Shown here: positions 1-6,104 of the stretch, piece by piece | Layout of the letters: each line of letters opens with the position of its first letter | Position numbering within the stretch: the first letter of the stretch is position 1 | DNA from: Oscillospiraceae bacterium | GTDB lineage: Bacteria; Bacillota; Clostridia; Oscillospirales; Ruminococcaceae | Direction of reading: 5' to 3' | Assembly: GCA_017828835.1 (NCBI GenBank) | Contig: JAGAEK010000178.1 | Coordinates: forward strand, 1 to 6,769 | Length of the DNA: 6,769 nucleotides | Position numbers and translations under genes: made by a program | Notes under the pieces: generated by a model | Database searches by the model: none | What the model was told of the DNA's origin: nothing | What the model saw: the letters and a program-made list of their open reading frames with translations, nothing else

Positions 1-687
1 AACGCCTTCCGCTTTAAGAACGAGAAAATGCTGTTTTCCCATTTTCAGAGCGAAGTTTATTTTTTCGATGATATCTTTGTCGAGATCGAACGGACGCTCG
101 GGGACTAAGATCGCAGTAGCGCCGCAGGCGATACCGGCATAAAGAGCGATATTACCGGAACGGTTTCCCATAACTTCGATAACGGAGCAGCGGTTGTGGG
201 ATTCGCAGGTGTCGCGCAATCTGTCCGCCATCTCTATAACGGTGTTGAGAGTGGTGTCGAATCCGATTGTATAATCGCTTGAATAAATATCGTTGTCGAT
301 GGTACCGGGGATACCTATACAGGGGATGCCTCTTATCGAGAGGTCGCGTGCGCCTCTGAAGGAACCGTCTCCGCCGATAACGACAAGACCGCCTATACCT
401 GATTTTTTGCATATATCAACGGCCTTTTGAAGAGAATCCTCTTGTTTGAACGCTAAACAACGCGCGGTATAAAGAAAAGTTCCGCCGCATTGGATGATAT
501 CGGAAACGTTTGTCAAATTCAGTTCTACCATGTCGCGATCCAGCAGACCTTTGTAACCTTGTCTTATACCGAATACACGCATATTGTTTTTGATTGCAGT
601 CCGTACTACCGCACGAACCGCGGCATTCATTCCGGGAGCATCTCCTCCGCTTGTGAGAACACCTATGGATCTAACGCTTTCGCTCAT
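1..687 (-). CDS. pfkA: ATP-dependent 6-phosphofructokinase, N-terminal 229 residues (3' end outside the window)
   Basis: This enzyme phosphorylates fructose 6-phosphate to fructose 1,6-bisphosphate with ATP, the committing step of glycolysis in the cytoplasm. The product starts MSESVRSIGVLTSGGDAPGM. It has the nucleotide-site loop LTSGGDAPGMNA (residues 11-22), the R25/R29 pair that corresponds to effector-site arginines in the E. coli enzyme, R76 in the TAR motif, GGDGS (105-109), PGTIDND (127-133, D131 the likely catalytic base) and HNR (164-166). GGDGS together with a glycine in PGTIDND fits the ATP form rather than the pyrophosphate form. The family is usually about 320 residues, so roughly 90 are missing beyond base 1. 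The ATG at 685-687 is preceded by GGAGG seven bases upstream. The gene follows dnaE after a 97-base gap with its own candidate promoter. One oddity is that the conserved EVMGR loop reads EVMGNRSG (171-178), so asparagine stands where arginine is usual. The family call is secure. Confidence 0.96.
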   Translation of the reverse strand, partial: MSESVRSIGVLTSGGDAPGMNAAVRAVVRTAIKNNMRVFGIRQGYKGLLDRDMVELNLTNVSDIIQCGGTFLYTARCLAFKQEDSLQKAVDICKKSGIGGLVVIGGDGSFRGARDLSIRGIPCIGIPGTIDNDIYSSDYTIGFDTTLNTVIEMADRLRDTCESHNRCSVIEVMGNRSGNIALYAGIACGATAILVPERPFDLDKDIIEKINFALKMGKQHFLVLKAEGV

Positions 688-694
688 AATCAAG

Positions 695-699
695 CCTCC
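695..699 (-). promoter_or_regulatory. Shine-Dalgarno site of pfkA
   Basis: GGAGG on the minus strand ends seven bases before the ATG at 685-687. It fixes this ATG as the start, and the protein then begins directly at the conserved IGVLTSGGDAPG segment. Confidence 0.85.
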
Positions 700-730
700 G
701 TACTTGTTGATTTTGAAATACACACAGTAG

Positions 731-759
731 ATTATAAAACATTGTTACATGGCAAACAA
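731..759 (-). promoter_or_regulatory. Candidate sigma-A-type promoter for pfkA
   Basis: The minus strand carries a perfect -10 hexamer TATAAT (731-736) and, 17 bases upstream, a weak -35 TTGTTT (754-759, three of six consensus positions). Transcription would begin near base 724, giving a leader of about 37 bases that includes the GGAGG site. It lies in the only sizeable intergenic gap of the window, just where a separate pfkA transcript would start. The spacing and the -10 are good, but the -35 is poor and the region is AT-rich, so a chance match is possible. Confidence 0.5.
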
Positions 760-762
760 TGT
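739..762 (-). repeat. Perfect 8-bp inverted repeat with 8-base spacer between dnaE and pfkA
   Basis: ACATTGTT (739-746) and AACAATGT (755-762) are exact reverse complements separated by eight bases. One arm overlaps the candidate -35 of pfkA and the other lies just upstream of its -10, so it could be the operator of a dimeric regulator. Read as RNA from the dnaE side it is an 8-bp hairpin with only two G-C pairs, followed by TTTTATAAT, which would be a weak terminator at best. The symmetry is seen directly. The role is inferred. Confidence 0.5.
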
Positions 763-784
763 AAATAAGTCTTATTTTATGGAT

Positions 785-3700
785 TTATGTTACAATAATG
801 ACGTTTTTTGGGGATAATTGGCGTTTTAATTCCGAAATTAAGGTCGGAGAAAGGTCTGCGAAAAGGTATTTTGGAGCCGCAACCATTTTGCCGGTGTCTT
901 CAAAACGTATGTACACCGGGGTCGTACCGGACAAAACGGAAAGTAAACTTTGGATACGTTCGAATTCCCGGCTTTGTGCGGAAGGGATTTTGAGATAAAG
1001 TCCCGGAGGAGCGGATTTCACGGGTTGAGGAGGCGCCTTCGGAGAAAAATCAGGTCTTAGTTTTTTGAAATTTTCCGCGGGTACGATCTGTTCGCAGATA
1101 ATTTTCGGAACCTCTTCGTCTTTTGCGGAAATTTTACCTATCATCGCGATAGTCTGACCGGGTTCGGTGAACGAGGAACATTCGAAATATAATTTCGGGA
1201 AAATGATCGCTTCGATAGAACCGGATTTATCTTCGAGATTGACAAAAGCCATAGTTTCTCCGCTTTTGACGGTTTTCACGCTTTTGGACAAAATAACGGC
1301 TAAAAGGCAGACTTTTTTTCCGTCTTCCACAGAGGAGGATTCATCGCCTATTATATCGCGTATACTGTCGGGGGACAGTTCCTTTGAAATATTCGAATAA
1401 GAGTCGAGCGGGTGGCCGGAAAGATACAGTCCGGTGGTATCTTTTTCCATAGTGAGCAGTTCGGAGAGGGAATATTCTTCGGCGAAACGGAACTTGAACG
1501 AATTTTGCTCAGAGCCGCCCAGATCGGAAAAGAGGTTGAGCTGACCGGAAATATTGTTTTTACGTTCAGTCTCGAGGTTGGATATGAGCTCCTCGTATCC
1601 GAGCATCATAGTGCGGCGGTTCATACCGAACGCATCCAGCGCGCCGCTTTTGATAAGCGCTTCAAGGGTGCGTTTGTTGAGCTCTTTACCGAGCATCCTT
1701 TCGCAGAAATCCTGGAAAGAAACGAACGGAGAAACGGCTCTTTCGGAAATGATCGCGTCTATGAACCCACGCCCTAAATTTTTCACGGCCAAAAGACCGA
1801 ATCGTATACTTTTTCCTTCGGGAGTAAATTCGCCGTAGCTGTCGTTTACTGTGGGCGGCAATGTTTTTATACCGAGTTTTTGACATTCGGCGATATAGTC
1901 GGTAACTTTTGATGAGTTATCGAGAACGCTCGTTAAAAGAGCCGCCATATATTCGAGCGGATAATAAGCTTTGAGGTAGGCGGTGCGGTAAGCGAGCATC
2001 GCGTATGCGGCGGCGTGAGCTTTGTTGAAGGCATAGGAAGCAAACGAACTCATATCGTTGAAAATATCGTTTGCGATCTCTTCGCTGACTCCGTTTGCGA
2101 CCGCGCCGACGCAGGCAACGGAACCGTCGGGATTTTTTGCGCCGTGGATAAAGCTGTCGCGTTCTTTTTCCATAACGTCGGCTTTTTTCTTTGCCATGGC
2201 GCGTCTGACGAGATCGGAGCGCCCGTAGGAAAATCCGGCGAGCTCACGGCATATCTGCATGACCTGTTCCTGATAAACTATACATCCGTAAGTAACGTCG
2301 AGAATATTTTTGAGCAGCGGATGTTTATATGAAATTTTGGACGGATTATGTCTGTTGGAAATATACTTATCTATTGAATCCATCGGTCCGGGACGGTAAA
2401 GGGATATAACGGCGATAAGGTCCTCGATCGATTCGGGTTTAAGTCCGGAAAGAACGTTTTTCATACCTGACGACTCGAACTGGAAAACGCCCTGCGTAAG
2501 TCCCTGAGAGAGCATATCGAAAACTTTTTTGTCGTTTTCGGGTACGTTGTCGATCGAAAAATCGGGGACGTGTTTTCTTATCATTTTTTCGGCGTCGGAA
2601 ATAACGGTGAGGTTACGCAATCCCAAGAAATCCATTTTCAAAAGGCCGAGCTCTTCGATAGTCGTCATCGGGAACTGAGTTACGATGGAATCGCCGTTCT
2701 TTTGAACGGGCACGTAGCTGTCGACGGGATTTTTTGCGATAACGACGGCAGCGGCGTGAGTCGAAGCGTGCCGCGGCATACCCTCGAGCTTTTTCGAAGT
2801 TTCTATGAGCTCTCTGACGGAAGGATCGGAATTATAAAGCTCTTTAAGTTCGGGAGAGACTTCGAGGGCATGAGATATAGTCATATGGAGTTCCATAGGT
2901 ATAAGTTTTGCGATCCTGTCGACGGACTGATAGGGGAGAGCCATAACTCTTCCGACGTCTCTTATTGCGGCTCTTGCGGCCATGGTTCCGAAGGTAATGA
3001 TCTGAGCGACTCTGTCGGAACCGTAACGTCTGATAACGTAGTCGATGACTTCGCTTCTGCGTTCATAGCAAAAATCCACGTCGAAGTCGGGCATACTTAT
3101 TCTTTCGGGGTTGAGAAAACGCTCGAAAAGAAGGTTATATTTGATAGGATCGATGTCGGTGATACCTATACAGTAAGCGGCGAGACTCGCGGCACCGGAG
3201 CCTCTTCCGGGACCGACGGGTATACCCTGACTTTTAGCGTAATGTATAAAATCATATACGATGAGATAATAGTCGACGTATCCCATTTTCGTGATTATTT
3301 CAAGCTCATAGTTAAGGCGGCCGACGAGATTTTGGGACGGATTTTCTCCGTACCTGCGAATAAGGCCTTCGAAGCAGAGATCACGGAGATATGTAGGGTT
3401 GTCCACGTCTTGACCGGATTCGAAAAACGGTATCTTATAGACGCCGAATTCAAATTCGACGCTGCAGCGGTCCGCAATAGTCTGCGTTATATCTATTGCT
3501 TCCGGGTGAGCGGAAAAGAGCGTTCTCATTTCGTCTTCGCTCTTCATATAGAACTCGTCGGTGAGGAATTCCATATCGTTGTCTTCGTCGAGAGTATGTC
3601 CGGTCTGGATACAGATAAGAGCTTTCTGTACCTTGCTGTCCTCTTTTGAGATATAATGGCAGTCGTTTGTTGCGACGAGAGGTATTCCGGTTTCCTCGGA

Positions 3701-4273
3701 TAATTTATAAAGCAGAGGAAGGATTTTGAGCTGCTCGGGTATTGAGTGATTTTGAACTTCGATATAAAAATTGTCTTTACCGAAGATATTTAGGTAATCG
3801 AGAGCAACGGTTTTAGCGGAATCGTAGTCTCCGGAGAGGAGCAAGCGCGGGATCTCGCCGGAAAGACACGCGGAAAGAGCGATAAGTCCGCCGCTGTGCT
3901 TTTTCAAAAGTTCTTTGTCAACGCGAGGTTTTGAGTAAAAGCCCTCGGTGAAGCCGGCGGATACAAGCTTTATCAGATTTTGATATCCCTCGTTGTTTTG
4001 GCATAAAAGAACGAGGTGATGGGAGTAATCGAGCTGATGGACTTTATCGAATCTCGATCTTGAAGCGACGTAGACTTCACAGCCGATTATAGGTTTTAAG
4101 CCTGATTTTTTTGCTTGTTTATAGAAATCGACGACGCCGTACATAACTCCGTGGTCGGTTATGGCGACGGCGGACTGTCCCATTGATTTTGCCGCTTCGA
4201 ACAGGTTTTGTATTCTGCAGGCACCGTCAAGGAGACTGTATTCGGTATGAAGATGAAGGTGAACAAAGCTCAA
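785..4273 (-). CDS. dnaE: DNA polymerase III alpha subunit, DnaE type (1162 residues, TTG start)
   Basis: This is the catalytic subunit of a bacterial C-family replicative DNA polymerase. Domains in order: an N-terminal PHP domain (about 1-280) with the histidine cluster H5/H7/H9, D40-H41, E66, H85-H86, C136, D204 and H206; the polymerase core with GPGRGSGAAS (354-363), catalytic PDFDVDF (395-401; D398, D400) and the third aspartate D548 in KMDFLGL; fingers with YQEQVMQI (667-674) and FNKAHAAAYA (749-758); a helix-hairpin-helix-like segment (about 800-850); a clamp-binding motif GQLNLF (910-915); an OB fold (about 985-1062); and a C-terminal tail. The length suits DnaE and there is no PolC-type exonuclease insertion. 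I cannot decide between the DnaE1 and DnaE3 subclasses. The start is TTG with AAAGGAG nine bases upstream. An in-frame TAA three codons earlier excludes a longer form, and no ATG lies near the N-terminus. It sits 22 bases after whiA, probably in the same operon. Confidence 0.98.
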   Translation of the reverse strand: MSFVHLHLHTEYSLLDGACRIQNLFEAAKSMGQSAVAITDHGVMYGVVDFYKQAKKSGLKPIIGCEVYVASRSRFDKVHQLDYSHHLVLLCQNNEGYQNLIKLVSAGFTEGFYSKPRVDKELLKKHSGGLIALSACLSGEIPRLLLSGDYDSAKTVALDYLNIFGKDNFYIEVQNHSIPEQLKILPLLYKLSEETGIPLVATNDCHYISKEDSKVQKALICIQTGHTLDEDNDMEFLTDEFYMKSEDEMRTLFSAHPEAIDITQTIADRCSVEFEFGVYKIPFFESGQDVDNPTYLRDLCFEGLIRRYGENPSQNLVGRLNYELEIITKMGYVDYYLIVYDFIHYAKSQGIPVGPGRGSGAASLAAYCIGITDIDPIKYNLLFERFLNPERISMPDFDVDFCYERRSEVIDYVIRRYGSDRVAQIITFGTMAARAAIRDVGRVMALPYQSVDRIAKLIPMELHMTISHALEVSPELKELYNSDPSVRELIETSKKLEGMPRHASTHAAAVVIAKNPVDSYVPVQKNGDSIVTQFPMTTIEELGLLKMDFLGLRNLTVISDAEKMIRKHVPDFSIDNVPENDKKVFDMLSQGLTQGVFQFESSGMKNVLSGLKPESIEDLIAVISLYRPGPMDSIDKYISNRHNPSKISYKHPLLKNILDVTYGCIVYQEQVMQICRELAGFSYGRSDLVRRAMAKKKADVMEKERDSFIHGAKNPDGSVACVGAVANGVSEEIANDIFNDMSSFASYAFNKAHAAAYAMLAYRTAYLKAYYPLEYMAALLTSVLDNSSKVTDYIAECQKLGIKTLPPTVNDSYGEFTPEGKSIRFGLLAVKNLGRGFIDAIISERAVSPFVSFQDFCERMLGKELNKRTLEALIKSGALDAFGMNRRTMMLGYEELISNLETERKNNISGQLNLFSDLGGSEQNSFKFRFAEEYSLSELLTMEKDTTGLYLSGHPLDSYSNISKELSPDSIRDIIGDESSSVEDGKKVCLLAVILSKSVKTVKSGETMAFVNLEDKSGSIEAIIFPKLYFECSSFTEPGQTIAMIGKISAKDEEVPKIICEQIVPAENFKKLRPDFSPKAPPQPVKSAPPGLYLKIPSAQSREFERIQSLLSVLSGTTPVYIRFEDTGKMVAAPKYLFADLSPTLISELKRQLSPKNVIIVT

Positions 4274-4282
4274 ACGGGATTA

Positions 4283-4289
4283 CTCCTTT
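4283..4289 (-). promoter_or_regulatory. Shine-Dalgarno site of dnaE, supporting a TTG start
   Basis: AAAGGAG lies nine bases before TTG at 4271-4273. An in-frame TAA at 4280-4282 leaves only two sense codons, neither a possible start, between the stop and the TTG. The TTG is therefore the first possible start, and it places the conserved FVHLHLHTEYS segment at residues 3-13, as is normal for the family. Confidence 0.88.
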
Positions 4290-4295
4290 CTGAAA

Positions 4296-5192
4296 TCATT
4301 TCAAGCTTTCGGCGGCGGCGGAGATCCTTTTCAATCTATGTGCGACCCCGGAGCGTGAAAGAGGGGGATCGAGTGCTTCGCCGAGATCTCTTATAGACAT
4401 TTCGGGATTGTTATAACGAAGCAGTGCGAGTTCTCTCAGATCTTCGCTGAGATATTCGATACTGCGTTTTTCCAATATCAGCGCGATATCCTTGTTTATG
4501 GCGACGGCGGCGTTTACGACCTTTGAGATATTCGCCGTTTCACAGTTGGTAACGCGGTTGATCTTGTTGCGGACGTTTTTGACGACCTTTATTTCCATAA
4601 GCTGAAGTGAAGATTTCACGGCTCCGCAGTAAGTAAGAAGGTCTTCGACGGCGGAGCTTTCTTTGTAGTATAAAATAAACGATTTTTGTCTTACTGACGA
4701 AAGAGGCGGGTATATCTGTTCTCCGAGCAACTTCATAAGATCGAGAGAAAGTTTCATAAACGGAGTGGAAAATTCGAGGCGATAAAGTTTGTTTGGATCG
4801 GAAACGGTACCGCAGGCGAGAAATACGCCTCTGACAAAGAAAGGAAAGGTATCTTCGGAAAGGTTGTCATAAGCGATTCTGCGTTCGGGGGAGTTTTTTT
4901 TATGTTTAAAAAATCTGAACAGTTTTTCGGAAGAATCGGGAAAGGTGAGTTCAAACAATTTTTTCGAACTGCTGTTAAGTTCTCTGACGACTGAAATTTT
5001 CTCGCCGAGCAGTTTGTTTGCACATTTTGCAACGTAGCCGAGAGTCTGAGACGTTTCGGAGGTCGCGGAAATTTTTTCAAAAGAAAAATCTTTTGAAAAG
5101 AGAAGGAACCCGTAAACGAAGGCGTGAAGAGCTTCGGGGGAAGTGATATTAAGTTCGCAAAGTTTTGTTTTAACAGAAGAGGAAAAAGACAT
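4296..5192 (-). CDS. whiA: WhiA-family DNA-binding protein (298 residues)
   Basis: WhiA proteins control sporulation septation in Streptomyces and affect cell division and chromosome segregation in Bacillus. They join a degenerate LAGLIDADG homing-endonuclease fold to a C-terminal helix-turn-helix. The product starts MSFSSSVKTKL, the typical WhiA opening. It has the LAGLIDADG-like segment RGVFLACGTVSDP (121-133), the family signature RNKINRVTNCETANISK (208-224) and a helix-turn-helix ending in LDPPLSRSGVAHRLKRI (274-290). An in-frame ATG at 5217-5219 overlapping the rapZ stop would add nine residues. I prefer 5190-5192 because GGGAGGG sits seven bases before it and the family alignment starts there. 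The gene lies 23 bases after rapZ and 22 before dnaE. In many Firmicutes a yvcK/mgfK gene stands between rapZ and whiA, and here there is no room for one. Function in this organism is inferred from the family. Confidence 0.97.
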   Translation of the reverse strand: MSFSSSVKTKLCELNITSPEALHAFVYGFLLFSKDFSFEKISATSETSQTLGYVAKCANKLLGEKISVVRELNSSSKKLFELTFPDSSEKLFRFFKHKKNSPERRIAYDNLSEDTFPFFVRGVFLACGTVSDPNKLYRLEFSTPFMKLSLDLMKLLGEQIYPPLSSVRQKSFILYYKESSAVEDLLTYCGAVKSSLQLMEIKVVKNVRNKINRVTNCETANISKVVNAAVAINKDIALILEKRSIEYLSEDLRELALLRYNNPEMSIRDLGEALDPPLSRSGVAHRLKRISAAAESLK

Positions 5193-5199
5193 AGAAGGA

Positions 5200-5206
5200 C
5201 CCTCCC
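5200..5206 (-). promoter_or_regulatory. Shine-Dalgarno site of whiA that decides its start
   Basis: GGGAGGG lies seven bases before ATG 5190-5192. It falls inside the extra nine codons of the alternative upstream ATG (5217-5219), which argues that those codons are leader rather than protein. Confidence 0.85.
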
Positions 5207-5215
5207 GTCGAAAAT

Positions 5216-6088
5216 TCATACTGTGTTTTTAAGGATATCTCTGTGGTTGATGACCGTTTTTATACGTTGTTCTCTTATGTGGGCGGCGAGTTTTTCGGCA
5301 AAAGCGACCGAGCGGTGTTTGCCGCCGGTACAGCCGATCGCGATCGTGAGCTGACCTTTTCCCTCGTCGATATAAAACGGGATAAGGTAGTCGATGAAAT
5401 CGGTGAGTCGTTTAAGTAGTTCTTTTGACTGTTCCCATTTGAAAACGTATTCGACAACTTCTTTGTCGAGGCCGTTTTTTTCTTTGAGTTCCTTTAAATA
5501 AAACGGGTTCGGCAGATATCTGACGTCAAACACGAGGTCGGCGTCTTCGGGGATACCGTATTTATAACCGAAAGAAGTGCAGGTAGTTATAAAGTTTGAA
5601 GACGAGGAGTCGGAAAACGTATCTTTGAGGCGTTCCATCAGTTGTTTTGAAGAGAGGAGTGAGGTGTCGAAAACGATATCGGAGTGTTCTCTTACCGATT
5701 TTAAAAGCTCTCGTTCTCTTTTGACCGCGTCCGCGAGGGAACTCACGGGATCTTCGTCTGAAAGCAGCGGATGCTTTCTGCGGGTCTCTTTGTATCTTTT
5801 TATCAGGACGCTGTCGCTTGCGTCGAGAAATACGGTTTTGCATTTAAGACCTACGGAGCGCAGTTTGTCGGAGATATTTTCAATTTCGACGACGGATTTT
5901 CCGCCTCGGATATCGGTTACTATTGCGAGTTTTGATATAGCTCCGCCGGACTGCATGCAAAATTCCGCGAATTTTTCAACGAATTTCGGCGGAACGTTTT
6001 CAATACAGTAATATCCGATATCTTCAAGAGCGTTTGCGGCAATAGATTTTCCGGATCCGGAAAGACCCGTAAGAATGATAACGTCCAT
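5216..6088 (-). CDS. rapZ: RapZ/YvcJ-family nucleotide-binding protein (290 residues)
   Basis: RapZ in E. coli binds small RNAs GlmY/GlmZ and tunes glucosamine-6-phosphate synthase. The Bacillus relative YvcJ is a nucleotide hydrolase linked to competence. The N-terminal kinase-like half has a Walker A motif GLSGSGKS (8-15) and the family segment FLDASDSVLIKRYKETRRKH (87-106). The C-terminal half has FGYKYGIPEDADLVFDVRYL (173-192) and the signature IGCTGGKHRSV (251-261). Full length for the family. The extreme C-terminus, HRDILKNTV, lacks the lysine/arginine-rich tail of the E. coli protein. The start ATG at 6086-6088 is preceded by AAAGGA ten bases upstream, and the protein then opens at MDVIILTGLSGSGKS as expected. 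It lies between murB and whiA with short gaps, which points to cotranscription. An RNA partner is not shown by this sequence. Confidence 0.96.
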   Translation of the reverse strand: MDVIILTGLSGSGKSIAANALEDIGYYCIENVPPKFVEKFAEFCMQSGGAISKLAIVTDIRGGKSVVEIENISDKLRSVGLKCKTVFLDASDSVLIKRYKETRRKHPLLSDEDPVSSLADAVKRERELLKSVREHSDIVFDTSLLSSKQLMERLKDTFSDSSSSNFITTCTSFGYKYGIPEDADLVFDVRYLPNPFYLKELKEKNGLDKEVVEYVFKWEQSKELLKRLTDFIDYLIPFYIDEGKGQLTIAIGCTGGKHRSVAFAEKLAAHIREQRIKTVINHRDILKNTV

Positions 6089-6098
6089 AATTCCCCAG

Positions 6099-6104
6099 TC
6101 CTTT
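6099..6104 (-). promoter_or_regulatory. Shine-Dalgarno site of rapZ touching the murB stop
   Basis: AAAGGA lies ten bases before the rapZ ATG and shares its first base with the murB TAA (6104-6106). A ribosome ending murB would stop on this site, which suggests coupled translation of the two genes. Confidence 0.7.

Noticed and set aside
152..412. Arginine-rich 86-codon frame on the minus strand within pfkA.
   Set aside because: It is a shadow of pfkA in another frame; its high arginine content is a compositional artefact and the PfkA motifs occupy the same bases.
763..777. AAATAAG-T-CTTATTT palindrome just downstream of dnaE.
   Set aside because: Arms are nearly all A/T with a one-base centre, too weak and tight for a hairpin terminator; likely chance in AT-rich spacer.
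1313..1319. Seven-A slippery run in dnaE (Lys986-Lys987), like the dnaX frameshift site; a -1 shift would add 28 codons, rich in basic residues, and remove the OB fold.
   Set aside because: No upstream Shine-Dalgarno-like stimulator and no convincing downstream hairpin were seen. Another A-A-A-A-A-A-A run occurs at Lys55-Lys56 of the same gene, so it reflects AAA lysine codon preference.
2570..3649. A 359-codon open frame on the plus strand inside dnaE.
   Set aside because: It is in exact codon register with dnaE, so its stops would be TTA, CTA or TCA codons of dnaE. Avoidance of these codons keeps it open, and it closes at the TCA of dnaE Ser209. The product shows no recognisable domain, while dnaE motifs run through the whole stretch.
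4893..4901. Eight-A run in whiA with an in-phase A AAA AAC heptamer at Lys98-Lys99-Asn100.
   Set aside because: A -1 shift ends after eight codons and a +1 frame gives no known domain; the downstream half carries all family signatures in the normal frame, so there is no sign of programmed shifting or a broken gene.
5217..5219. Alternative whiA start ATG overlapping the rapZ TGA (ATGA junction).
   Set aside because: It would put the strong GGGAGGG site inside the coding region and add nine residues ahead of the typical MSFSS opening.
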